Source: Chloroflexota bacterium (GTDB taxonomy: Bacteria > Chloroflexota > Anaerolineae > Aggregatilineales > J027). From it: DNA of 64,000 nucleotides. The translations under genes were made by a program, and so were the position numbers. The notes under the pieces were generated by a model. The model did not search any database. It saw nothing but the letters and a program-made list of their open reading frames with translations, and had not been told where the DNA came from. The stretch lies in NCBI GenBank assembly GCA_024434115.1, contig QMIT01000006.1:124001-188000 (forward strand). Reading direction: 5' to 3'. Positions within the stretch are counted from its first letter, which is position 1, and each line of letters starts with the position of its first letter. This document shows, in pieces, positions 7,153 through 16,271 of this stretch.

Positions 7153-8985
7153 ATGAAATTCATCAAGCTCATCACAATATTGGTTCTCCTTGCGATATTC
7201 ATGTCATTAACTCAAGATTCATCCAAGGCCCAAGATGACCCTCGCGCTTGTTCTGATACTGTCCAGACTGCCTTAGAAGCTGCTAAACGTCTTTGCACGG
7301 GGATTGGTCGCCATAGGGCATGTTACGGAAACCTATTGGTGAATGCCGAACCGCAAAACGATACCAGCCCATTCAAATTTGATGAACCGGGTGATGTCGT
7401 CGAAGTGGCGTCGTTGAAATCGCTCAGACTTAGCCCGTTTGATCCACAAGAAAACATCTGGGGAATCGCTCAACTCTATCTACAAGCGGATATTCCATCT
7501 TCGCAGCCCCAAAATGTTACTGTCATTCTATTTGGGGATGTACAAGTTGATAATGCAGTACCCCCCGTTACGGTGATTGAGATAACCTTAGACGGCCAAG
7601 ATGAAGTTCCAATCCTCGCCCAACCATGGCCGATTGCGGAAACCCTCGGTTTTGCGACACCCAACCAGCAACTTAAGGCAACTGGCCGCACAAGTGACAG
7701 TACATGGATACGTGTAGAATCAATGGATGGCACAGTCCGAGGTTGGGTGCCTGCAAGCCATGTTGAAGACGCGGCTGATATAGCGACATTGACCGTGACA
7801 GACGGCGAAACTCCCTACCAGACGCCCATGCAAGCCTTTTATCTACAATCCGGGACAAATGACTATGAATGCTCCGATATTCCCTCGGATGGCTTGCTGA
7901 TTCAGACGCCAGAAGGGGTTGCCCAAGTAACCCTGCTCATCAATGAAGTCAATATTGAACTGGGTTCGACGGCCTTTATTCAAGCCCGACCTAACGAGGC
8001 TATGCAGATTACGATGCTGGAAGGCAAAGCCAAAGTCAGTGCAGGCGGCATAGTATACGAAGTTCCGGCAGGTCAAAAGATTGAAATTCCAATGACTGCC
8101 GACATGCGACCAGCCGATGTACCCTATGAGCCAACCACCTACGAGTCTCAAGATGTTGAGGCCCTCCCCGTTGACTTGTTAACTGAACCCATTGAGATTG
8201 TCCCACCCGCTGAAACTGAAGAATCCAGCGAAGAAAAAGACAAAAAAGATAAAGAAAACAATGGCGACAATGGGAATCATGGTACTGGCAACAACGGCAA
8301 TTCATCCAGTAACTCAAATGGGAACTCGTCTTCCAACAACGGGAATGGCAACAATGGGAATAACGGCAATAATGGCAACAACCAAAATAACGGCAATAAT
8401 GGGAATGGAAATGGGAATAGCAACAATCAAGCTGCCAATGTAAACCAATCCAACTCCGCAGCAACCAACAATGGCAACAACGGGAATAACGGGAACGGCA
8501 ACAACGCCAACAATCAAAATAATGGCAATAACGGGAATGGCAACAACGGCAATCAGTCGACTCCCGTAAACAACAATCAGAATAATGGGAACGGCAACAA
8601 TCAAAACAACGCCAACAATGGAAATGGCAACAACGGGAACGGCAATAACGCCAATAATAATTCTGCGACCCAGCCTACCCCTGAAACCAGTAACCAAAAT
8701 AATGGCAACGGCAACAACGCCAACAATGGAAATGGCAACAACGGGAACGGCAATAACGCCAATAATAATTCTGCGACCCAGCCTACTCCCGAAACCAGTA
8801 ACCAAAATAACGGAAACAATGGGAACAATGGGAACGGGAATAATGGCAATAACGGCAATGGCAATGGTATCCCAAATGATGAAATAGGTGAGCAAGAAGG
8901 GATGAGCTTTGCTGCAACCCCAATGGCTGTAGGAGTTGCTCTAGTTCTCACATCTCTGATAATGGTTGTGCGCCGCAGAAAATAA
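7153..8985 (+). CDS. Secreted, membrane-anchored Asn/Gly-repeat protein with SH3b-like and FecR-like domains
   Basis: A 610-residue surface protein. A signal peptide (about 1-26, ending near SKAQ) is followed by a beta-rich region. An SH3b-like segment covers about 160-210 (QLKATGRTSDSTWIRVES ... GWVPASHV), and a FecR-like segment about 255-320 (LGSTAFIQARP ... EGKAKVSAGG). A Glu/Lys-rich joint leads to about 215 residues of almost pure Asn/Gly, with two copies of a Ser/Thr/Pro insert. It ends in one membrane helix with a positive tail (VVRRRK), so the bulk faces outside. The FHA and kinase genes follow closely on the same strand, suggesting a surface sensor or scaffold in that system. No enzymatic function is visible. 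Confidence 0.72.
   Translation: MKFIKLITILVLLAIFMSLTQDSSKAQDDPRACSDTVQTALEAAKRLCTGIGRHRACYGNLLVNAEPQNDTSPFKFDEPGDVVEVASLKSLRLSPFDPQENIWGIAQLYLQADIPSSQPQNVTVILFGDVQVDNAVPPVTVIEITLDGQDEVPILAQPWPIAETLGFATPNQQLKATGRTSDSTWIRVESMDGTVRGWVPASHVEDAADIATLTVTDGETPYQTPMQAFYLQSGTNDYECSDIPSDGLLIQTPEGVAQVTLLINEVNIELGSTAFIQARPNEAMQITMLEGKAKVSAGGIVYEVPAGQKIEIPMTADMRPADVPYEPTTYESQDVEALPVDLLTEPIEIVPPAETEESSEEKDKKDKENNGDNGNHGTGNNGNSSSNSNGNSSSNNGNGNNGNNGNNGNNQNNGNNGNGNGNSNNQAANVNQSNSAATNNGNNGNNGNGNNANNQNNGNNGNGNNGNQSTPVNNNQNNGNGNNQNNANNGNGNNGNGNNANNNSATQPTPETSNQNNGNGNNANNGNGNNGNGNNANNNSATQPTPETSNQNNGNNGNNGNGNNGNNGNGNGIPNDEIGEQEGMSFAATPMAVGVALVLTSLIMVVRRRK
8611..8815 (+). repeat. Two tandem 108-bp repeats inside the Asn/Gly-rich region
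   Basis: The segment from 8611 recurs from 8719 almost identically over about 95 bp, including the stretch encoding NNSATQPTPETSNQNN. The few differences are synonymous. This looks like a recent in-frame duplication of 36 codons within a low-complexity region. Confidence 0.85.
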
Positions 8986-9021
8986 TTCCATTTTCCTTTT
9001 AGGGAGCCAGAGGAAGTCAAG

Positions 9022-10029
9022 TTGAACACCTCAGATTTTATAATTTGTTCCGTTTGCCAACATCAAAACCCTACCAGCGCACCCGCTTGTGAGAAATGTG
9101 GGACACCGCTGCGATCTTCAACCACAGTGGCTGTTGCGGATGATATGGCATTATCTCCGGTTGAACCATCGCCATTTTCCCCCCAGCCGGGCGTTTTCAC
9201 GATTTATGTACCCGGTTTCGGTCAGCCGCTCAAGTTAGCGATCAAAGAAGAAATCTTGCTGGGTCGCTATCAAGATGGCCTTCCTCCCCCAGATGTTGAT
9301 TTGAATCCATTTTACGGCTATCTCTCCGGTGTCTCGCGCAGACATGCCAAGATTAAAGTGTCTGGATCAGAAGTCACGCTGCTAGATTTAGGCAGCAGCA
9401 ACGGCACATGGGTAAACGAGTCAAAACTGCTGCCTCACCAGAGCCAATCGCTCAAAAGTGGAGACATTATTCGACTCGGCCAACTTCTGATGTTTGTCTA
9501 TTTTCAGTCCGTAGAGCTATCTGAACAGACCCTACTCATGCGAGATACGCGCGGCGGTCTCAATATGGGCTTGACCCCCAATCTATTCTCAGATGGCCTT
9601 TTGAACCTGCTGAACTCGATCCAAGAAATAGAAGCCTGCATCAGTGTTGTCCAAGATCAACCCTCCCCCGCGATGCAGATTAAAGCCGTCAGTTTTGATA
9701 AAGAACGTGCGCTAATCCAAGCCAAATTGGTTGGGGCCTATAATGCCATTGAATTTAGTCGGAAGGAAATTAGCAAACGACGGGAGGCACTTTCAGGGAA
9801 ACTTCAAGGCATCCAAGTTTCACCTGAGGAGACCCTTCCCCCTCAAGCAATGGTTGACCTGTCCGGTTTAGCCGATATTGATCAGGTAGTCACAGAACTG
9901 GCTTCCATTATGCTTGAGCAGTTCGGAGCAAATAACCTAGAAGAAGAGAAGAAAAAAGCGTTTTTTGATAAAATCGAGCCACTGATCAAATTAATCCTGA
10001 CCAGTCCTTTCGAAATCATCATAGAATAA
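9022..10029 (+). CDS. Zinc-ribbon and FHA domain protein
   Basis: A 335-residue cytoplasmic phosphothreonine-reader protein. Residues about 9-28 form a zinc ribbon (CSVCQHQN ... CEKCGTPL). An FHA domain covers about 70-160 with LLGRYQDG, the binding motif SRRHAKI and LDLGSSNGTWVN. The C-terminal half is helical and ends with a Glu/Lys-rich stretch. The start is a TTG at 9022, preceded by GAGGAAG; no better ATG lies nearby. It sits 15 bp upstream of the kinase gene, so it very likely binds threonine-phosphorylated targets of that kinase or the kinase itself. Confidence 0.88.
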   Translation: MNTSDFIICSVCQHQNPTSAPACEKCGTPLRSSTTVAVADDMALSPVEPSPFSPQPGVFTIYVPGFGQPLKLAIKEEILLGRYQDGLPPPDVDLNPFYGYLSGVSRRHAKIKVSGSEVTLLDLGSSNGTWVNESKLLPHQSQSLKSGDIIRLGQLLMFVYFQSVELSEQTLLMRDTRGGLNMGLTPNLFSDGLLNLLNSIQEIEACISVVQDQPSPAMQIKAVSFDKERALIQAKLVGAYNAIEFSRKEISKRREALSGKLQGIQVSPEETLPPQAMVDLSGLADIDQVVTELASIMLEQFGANNLEEEKKKAFFDKIEPLIKLILTSPFEIIIE

Positions 10030-10044
10030 GCGACTGTCCATTTG

Positions 10045-13000
10045 ATGCACGATCAGGAGTCTTCTCAGCAGACAATCCGAGGATATGTACTCGGTGGGCT
10101 GATTGGTAAGGGTGGGTTTGGAAGTGTATATCGGGCCTATCAACCCGTCATTGAGCGTGATGTTGCCATCAAAGTAATTCTCCCCCTATACGCGAACAAT
10201 CCCCATTTTATACGTCAGTTTGAAGTAGAGGCGCATGTGGTTGCTCGTTTGGAGCATCCCTACATCGTGCCTCTTTATGATTATTGGCGCGAACCTGATC
10301 GAGCCTATTTGGTGATGCGCTTCTTACGCGGGGGCAATCTTGCCAAATTGGTTCTGTTGAACCCCAAAGGCCTCCCTTTAACCTCCATCGCAGGCCTGTT
10401 AACCCAAATTTCCTCTGCACTCCAATTTGCCCATTCACAAGGCGTCGTTCACCAAGATATTAAACCCGGCAATATTCTGTTAGATGAACAGGGCAATGCC
10501 TATCTCTCTGATTTCGGCATCGCCAAGTCCTTACTTGATGAAGTTCCAGAAATGGCGAAATATGTTTTAGGGTCGCCCGAATATATGTCACCCGAAGCGG
10601 TAACGCGCAAGCCGACCTCATCTCTCAGTGACATCTACAGTCTGGGAATTATGCTATATGAGCTTTTAACGGGTGTGTTACCTTTTATCGGAAAAACACG
10701 CGAGGACTTCATCCAAGGGCATGTGTATGGCAATGTTCCGCCAGTGTCCTTGCAGCGACCCGATATTCCCGAAAAAATGAATGAGGTGATTTGGCAAGCG
10801 ACCTATAAGGATGCCGCCGCCCGATTTAGGTCAGTGGCTGAATTAACGGAGGCCTTCTACAATGCCGCCAATATCGTCAGCCAACTACCATCCGCGACAA
10901 CCTCGCTGGGGGAAACTGCTAGACAGACGGTCATCGAGAGCCAGCAACTTGGCACCATGGTGTTTGAGCAAGACGCTTCAAACGTGCGAAATCCGTACAA
11001 AGGCTTACGTGCGTTTGAAGAGGTTGATGCGGCTGATTTTTTTGGCCGAGAAACCCTCATCGTCAAAATTGTGGGTCGTTTGGAAACCGAACGATTTTTG
11101 GCGGTGGTGGGGCCAAGTGGGAGTGGTAAATCGAGTGTAGTGCGTGCTGGGGTGATTCCCACATTAAGAAACAGAGCGGCTCCACTCTTTCGAAACAGCT
11201 TCTTTTTGACGATGACACCGGGCGCTGATCCAATTCGAGAACTCGAAGTCAGTTTGCTCCAAATCGCCACCAGTTCTGCGAATATTCACTTTGACCGAGA
11301 GTGTTTGGATAGCCTGAAAAACATTGGTCAGAAGATCTTTGAACAAACACAAAGCGAGACTGTCCTCTTCATTGACCAATTTGAAGAAGTTTTCACCTCT
11401 GTAAGCAGCGAAGTCGAGCGAAATTATTTCCTGACCAATATCGTCAATGCGGTTCAAGATAGCCAAAGCCACCTCCATATTTTGATTACTTTACGCGCCG
11501 ATTTTTATGATCGCCCGCTGTTGTATCCCGGTTTTGGGGAACTGATTCGTGCCCATACCGAAGTAGCCCTGCCACTTTCGCCAAAAGAACTAGAATACGC
11601 CATTATCGGCCCCGCCCAGCGTACTAATGTAACTCTCGAATCCGTTCTACTCGCCACGATCATCGCGGATGTCATTCGTCAGCCGGGGGCACTGCCCTTG
11701 CTCCAATATACCCTCACAGAATTATTTGAGAACCGCCACACCTCCTCTATCCTGACGCTCGATACGTATGGCCGTTTGGGAGGGCTGACAGGCACACTGA
11801 CGCGCCGAGCCGATGAACTGTATTTGACACTTAACGCAGAAGAAAAAACATTAGCCCAGATGATTTTTCTGCAACTGATCTCGATTGTTGAAGGCTCAGA
11901 GCCAGTCCGCCGCCGCATTGCCCAAGCCGACCTTTTGGCCGAACAATCACCTGAACGCAAAGATGCTATTCAAAAAGTGCTGGATATTTTTTATAAGCAG
12001 CGTTTTTTGACCTTTGACCGTGACCCTGTTACCCGCGCCCCAACCGTTGAAATTGCCCATGAAGCCTTAATTCGTGAATGGGATCGTTTCCAACAATGGA
12101 TCGAAACCAGCCGCGATGAAATGCGGATACAACGGCAGTTAGCCTCGAACACCCAAGATTGGCTAAAAGCAAATCGAGACACCGGATTCTTGGCGCGTGG
12201 GGCGAGACTAGACCAGTTCAAATCCCTGACTAAATCCGTTCATCAAATGGTCAACCTGTCTGCGGACGAGCACGCCTATCTTTCGGCAAGTATCGCACTT
12301 AGCAATCGCCTCATGTGGTATCGCAGAGTGATTGCGGGGGCATTAATTACACTAACCATCCTTGCCATCATTCTGGCAGGATTGGGATTAGATCGGGCGA
12401 ATCAGGCTGAACGCCAGCGCACTCGTGCCAATCGTCAGGCCAGTGTCGCCCAATCACGCGAATTAGCTGCTGTCGCGTTGGCAAATGCCGATCAAGTTGA
12501 TTTGGCCCTACTGCTCAGTTTAGAAGCACTAAACGTATCCAACACGTATGAGGCACGGAACAGTTTGTTGAGTACCCTGCAAATTGAGCCACGCCTTGAA
12601 GCCTATTTGCATGGGCATACCGATTTGATTCGCACCGTCACCTTTAGCCCCGATGGTCATTACATTGCCTCTGGTGGACGTGATAACCAAGTAATTTTGT
12701 GGGATGCCAGCAGTCATACCCAGAAATTTTTGTTGACGGGTCATGAAGGGTGGGTTAACAGCCTCGCCTTTAGCCCGGATGGTACAGTTTTAGCTTCGGG
12801 AAGCGCCGACAATACGGTACGGCTATGGGATGTTGCCAGTGGTCAGATGATCGGCCTATCCCTTGAGGCAGGTATCGGCTCGGTGTGGAGTGTCAGTTTT
12901 AGCCCTGACGGCAAGTTGTTGGCAGGAGGCGGCGAAGCAGGGCTTATTCAGGTATGGGATGTTGCAACCCAACAGCCACTAGATGAGCCACTGGCAGGCC

Positions 13001-14502
13001 ATAACGATATTATCTACAGCCTCGCCTTTAGTCCCGATGGAACGATCTTAGCCTCCGGGAGTGCTGATAATACCGTCCGCCAATGGGATGTGAAAACCGG
13101 GCAGGAAATTGGCGAACCGCTTACAGCCCACACCAATTGGGTATTTGCAGTTACCTTCCATCCTAGTGGGTCACTGCTGGCTTCGGCGGGTGCGGACGGG
13201 TCTATCGTTTTATGGCGCTTGGATGGCGAAAACACGACCCCCATCTTCACTTTTGAAGAGGCCCACACCAATTGGATACGCAGCCTAGCATTCGACCCAT
13301 CCGGCAATCTATTGGTGTCGGCAAGTGCAGATGAAAGCATTAAGTTCTGGTCAGTCGCTCCCAACCAATCCGTTCCCGCCCCAATCCAAATCTCCCAAAA
13401 TGAAGTGTGGAGTGTTGGCTTTAGTCCAGATGGGCAGTTTATTGTTTCTACTGACGGCAATGATGTGGTGTTGTTGAATCTCCTACCAGACGAAATACAA
13501 ACCGACTTGTTGATTAATGACATTGCGATTAAACCCAAATCATCCTTGCTGGCTGTGGCCTCAGGTGGCCCCGCCCAAGATGACGGAATAGATGCCATCA
13601 GCATTTGGGATATAACTGAAAATCACCGAGTCGCGCAACTGACAGAGCACGCTGGCCCGGTAACGAGTGTAGCCTTTAGCCCGGATGGGACATGGCTGGC
13701 CTCTGGCAGCGCTGACCAGACGATCATCCTGTGGGATGCTGCCAACTATCAACCGCAAAAACGTATGGTGGTATCCACCCTTGCACAAAACCCGGTGTGG
13801 TCAGTGGCCTTTAGCCCGGATAGTCAAATTTTGGTTTCGGCCAGCGAAGATGGTCAAGTCAAATTTTGGGATGTGGCAACCGGGGAGTCTATTGGAGACC
13901 CCTTGATTGGGCATACAGGGGGAGTCTTGGTGCTGGCGTTTAGTCCAGATGGTCAAGTGCTGGCAACCGGGGGCCAAGACAAAACGATTCAACTTTGGGA
14001 CGTGGACACTAGAGAGCTTATCACCACGTTGGAAGGGCATACGGATAGTATACTGTCGTTAGTGTTTAACCCGGATGGTCGCTATCTGGCATCCGGCAGC
14101 CGCGATAACACCATACGCCTTTGGAGGCTTTCTTCACGTTCAGATGAACTCCTTGTCGGCCATGACAATTGGGTAACGGATTTGGCCTTTACGGACGATG
14201 GAGACCAACTTATCTCTAGTGGACGGGATGGGCGAGTTATTTGGTGGGATGTCGCGTCTCGCAATATGTTAGGCGAACCCCTCGAACAAGAGGATCAGTG
14301 GTTTACCAGCCTAGTTTTTGATGAAACGACCCATCAGGTGATTTCGGCCAATCGTATGGGGGCCATTCAGTTTTGGAAAACAGGCCTCACCACATGGATG
14401 TCGGATGCGTGCCGCATTGCCAATCGCAACCTCACGGAGCAAGAACAGCAGCAATTTTTTGATCGCCCAATACCCCCGACCTGCTCTTCTTTTCTCCCCT
14501 AG
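10045..14502 (+). CDS. Ser/Thr protein kinase - nSTAND ATPase - WD40 fusion protein
   Basis: A 1485-residue signalling protein. The N-terminal PknB-like kinase domain (about 10-275) has GKGGFGSVY, the catalytic Lys in VAIKVI, VHQDIKPGN (HQD instead of HRD), SDFGIAKS and SPEYMSPEA. An nSTAND NTPase follows, introduced by NPYKGLRAF, with Walker A VGPSGSGKSSVVRAG near 355 and Walker B TVLFIDQFEE. One membrane helix lies near 760-785, then a coiled segment. Fourteen WD40 repeats (about 855-1465) should make two seven-bladed propellers. The topology places kinase and ATPase inside and the propellers outside, unless the helix is not inserted. ATG 10045 is preferred over the adjacent TTG at 10042. 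Confidence 0.92.
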   Translation: MHDQESSQQTIRGYVLGGLIGKGGFGSVYRAYQPVIERDVAIKVILPLYANNPHFIRQFEVEAHVVARLEHPYIVPLYDYWREPDRAYLVMRFLRGGNLAKLVLLNPKGLPLTSIAGLLTQISSALQFAHSQGVVHQDIKPGNILLDEQGNAYLSDFGIAKSLLDEVPEMAKYVLGSPEYMSPEAVTRKPTSSLSDIYSLGIMLYELLTGVLPFIGKTREDFIQGHVYGNVPPVSLQRPDIPEKMNEVIWQATYKDAAARFRSVAELTEAFYNAANIVSQLPSATTSLGETARQTVIESQQLGTMVFEQDASNVRNPYKGLRAFEEVDAADFFGRETLIVKIVGRLETERFLAVVGPSGSGKSSVVRAGVIPTLRNRAAPLFRNSFFLTMTPGADPIRELEVSLLQIATSSANIHFDRECLDSLKNIGQKIFEQTQSETVLFIDQFEEVFTSVSSEVERNYFLTNIVNAVQDSQSHLHILITLRADFYDRPLLYPGFGELIRAHTEVALPLSPKELEYAIIGPAQRTNVTLESVLLATIIADVIRQPGALPLLQYTLTELFENRHTSSILTLDTYGRLGGLTGTLTRRADELYLTLNAEEKTLAQMIFLQLISIVEGSEPVRRRIAQADLLAEQSPERKDAIQKVLDIFYKQRFLTFDRDPVTRAPTVEIAHEALIREWDRFQQWIETSRDEMRIQRQLASNTQDWLKANRDTGFLARGARLDQFKSLTKSVHQMVNLSADEHAYLSASIALSNRLMWYRRVIAGALITLTILAIILAGLGLDRANQAERQRTRANRQASVAQSRELAAVALANADQVDLALLLSLEALNVSNTYEARNSLLSTLQIEPRLEAYLHGHTDLIRTVTFSPDGHYIASGGRDNQVILWDASSHTQKFLLTGHEGWVNSLAFSPDGTVLASGSADNTVRLWDVASGQMIGLSLEAGIGSVWSVSFSPDGKLLAGGGEAGLIQVWDVATQQPLDEPLAGHNDIIYSLAFSPDGTILASGSADNTVRQWDVKTGQEIGEPLTAHTNWVFAVTFHPSGSLLASAGADGSIVLWRLDGENTTPIFTFEEAHTNWIRSLAFDPSGNLLVSASADESIKFWSVAPNQSVPAPIQISQNEVWSVGFSPDGQFIVSTDGNDVVLLNLLPDEIQTDLLINDIAIKPKSSLLAVASGGPAQDDGIDAISIWDITENHRVAQLTEHAGPVTSVAFSPDGTWLASGSADQTIILWDAANYQPQKRMVVSTLAQNPVWSVAFSPDSQILVSASEDGQVKFWDVATGESIGDPLIGHTGGVLVLAFSPDGQVLATGGQDKTIQLWDVDTRELITTLEGHTDSILSLVFNPDGRYLASGSRDNTIRLWRLSSRSDELLVGHDNWVTDLAFTDDGDQLISSGRDGRVIWWDVASRNMLGEPLEQEDQWFTSLVFDETTHQVISANRMGAIQFWKTGLTTWMSDACRIANRNLTEQEQQQFFDRPIPPTCSSFLP

Positions 14503-14526
14503 TTCGTGCTATAGCCAGCTAAATAG

Positions 14527-15801
14527 TTACTCGTGGATACCCAGACTATGCAGATACGCCACAATCAACTGTAAGTCAGCATCCGAGACCGTGCTGGCAG
14601 GAATACCGGGGGTGTTCGCCGATCCAAAACGGGTGAAATAAACAATATAATTGGCGTGCAGGGGTGGCGTCTTGATCAATGGCGGCCCCTGTTCCGCCGT
14701 GCCCTCGGCCTGTGTTCCATGACATTCCGCACACTGCTGCTGATACAATGTGGCAGCATTGGCTAGTTCGACCTCGGTAAGCACAGGCAGGCTTGAACCA
14801 AAAATGTTGGATTGGGCATACTCAATCAGCACCATCAATTCCGGGTCGGGTAAATCGGTCAACGGGAAAGGTGGCATGGCATTTTTGCCAGTGCGGACAC
14901 GGGTCATGATAAATTCAGTGGGCAGCGGCGGCACATCATTCAATTGCGGCGCGATAGATCCGCCCTCCCCGCTTATTCCGTGACAAGGGGCACACCATTT
15001 TTCAAATAAGACCTGCCCACTCACTGTGACACCGCTAGTATCAATTGTCGGGGCGGGAGCAACCGCTACCCCAACTCCATTCCAGTGTTGCAGTAGGTAA
15101 ATAAGTGCGGCTTTTTCTTCCAGTGAAAAGCGTTCGCGGAAGGTATCCATTTTGGTGCCCGATACCCCAAAATTGATAATGCTCAACAGTTGGTCGGCAG
15201 ACATGCTTTGCACATAAACGCTGTTTAGCATAGGGGCATCCGCTGTACCTTCGCCATTGGCCCCATGACACTCAATACACACACTGGCAAAGAGTGTCCG
15301 GCCTGTACTTAGGGTCGTGTTCGGGTCATTATTGGCAGCGGCATACACAGCTTGAAAATCAGTAGAATCCCCCACCGAAGCGGCAGGTTGAAAACCAGCC
15401 GCTAACACATACTGCGAGGTTTCTGCCCATGAACCATGCTGAATCACCGCAATGATATTTTCAATTTGTGCCCGATTGAGCAGTCCCCCCTCCTGCAAAC
15501 CAAACGCCGCCATGTCCGTGCCATAATGCCCACGCGACACGAGTTTATACAGCGCTTCGACATCCTGCTGACGGAGAAATGCTTGATCGAGCGCTGGATA
15601 GTTATTGAGGCCCTCACCCGCCGCACCGTGACATTCCGCACAGTATAAGGCATAGAGTGTTGTCCCCTCGGCAATCGCGGTGGCACGATAAGCCGCCTGC
15701 GCCTCAGTTTGCCGGGTCGGTTCGCGCCAAATATTAAAGGCCAGCAGCACCAAAATCCCGACAGTTGCCAGCAGTCCGAGCCATTTCATTGAGCGAGTCA
15801 C
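14527..15801 (-). CDS. Membrane-anchored tetraheme cytochrome c
   Basis: A 424-residue c-type cytochrome, last gene of the respiratory operon. An N-terminal membrane helix (about 6-25) is followed by four class-I cytochrome c domains, each with one CxxCH: YCAECHG, VCIECHG, WCAPCHG and QCAECHG. Each is followed by a Met-containing segment that could supply the distal ligand. It overlaps the Rieske gene as ATGA, indicating translational coupling. It probably accepts electrons from the Rieske/cytochrome b pair, in the place of cytochrome c1 or f, and passes them to a terminal oxidase or periplasmic partner. Four fused monoheme domains is an unusual arrangement for this position. Confidence 0.9.
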   Translation of the reverse strand: MTRSMKWLGLLATVGILVLLAFNIWREPTRQTEAQAAYRATAIAEGTTLYALYCAECHGAAGEGLNNYPALDQAFLRQQDVEALYKLVSRGHYGTDMAAFGLQEGGLLNRAQIENIIAVIQHGSWAETSQYVLAAGFQPAASVGDSTDFQAVYAAANNDPNTTLSTGRTLFASVCIECHGANGEGTADAPMLNSVYVQSMSADQLLSIINFGVSGTKMDTFRERFSLEEKAALIYLLQHWNGVGVAVAPAPTIDTSGVTVSGQVLFEKWCAPCHGISGEGGSIAPQLNDVPPLPTEFIMTRVRTGKNAMPPFPLTDLPDPELMVLIEYAQSNIFGSSLPVLTEVELANAATLYQQQCAECHGTQAEGTAEQGPPLIKTPPLHANYIVYFTRFGSANTPGIPASTVSDADLQLIVAYLHSLGIHE

Positions 15802-16271
15802 ACTGATTGCTCCGGGGGATAGGTGAAATCTTCAGCGGTTGTCTTGGTGCGTTTGATCTGCTTGCTGGTGTCAATCCGCACCTGCCCATTTTCGATCTGT
15901 ACTTCAAGCGCCGTTAGGGGATGCGGCGCGGGTGGGGAAATGACCTTACCCTCTGTGGTAAAAGCCGAGCCATGACAGGGACAGCGGAATTGGTCTTCCT
16001 CCCAGATCACAATACAACTGAGATGGGTACACTGACGATAGAGCGCCAAAAAGCCACCCGTAGTATTCCGCACGAGATAACATTTGCCTTCGGGGATAGG
16101 CGTAACTGTACCGGGTGCAAAATTATCCACTAACCCTGCTGTGACCACACCACCCGTAGTGGATTCCCGATTTTGTGAAGCCAAATAGCGCAGTCCAATA
16201 AAGCCCATTCCGCCAGTGGCTAACACACCGATGCCCTGCCAAATCGTCACCAAAAAATCGCGTCGTTTCAT
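15798..16271 (-). CDS. Rieske [2Fe-2S] protein of a cytochrome bc/b6f-type complex
   Basis: A 157-residue Rieske iron-sulfur protein. The Tat-like start MKRRDFLVTIWQGIGVLA gives both export signal and membrane anchor. The cluster ligands are in CTHLSC and CPCHGSAF (two Cys, two His, plus the disulfide pair). ATG 16271 is chosen because it overlaps the cytochrome b stop as ATGA and begins right at the twin-arginine motif. Its own stop overlaps the next start in the same way. It transfers electrons from quinol at the outer site of cytochrome b to the c-type cytochromes. Confidence 0.93.
   Translation of the reverse strand: MKRRDFLVTIWQGIGVLATGGMGFIGLRYLASQNRESTTGGVVTAGLVDNFAPGTVTPIPEGKCYLVRNTTGGFLALYRQCTHLSCIVIWEEDQFRCPCHGSAFTTEGKVISPPAPHPLTALEVQIENGQVRIDTSKQIKRTKTTAEDFTYPPEQSV

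Noticed and set aside
8255..8870. Possible CRISPR or minisatellite array
   Set aside because: Periodicity is of codon type and in frame; no spacer-repeat alternation.
8314..8895. Minus-strand 193-codon hydrophobic frame opposite the Asn/Gly tract
   Set aside because: It is the low-complexity shadow of Asn/Gly codons, giving Ile/Val runs; no start signal.
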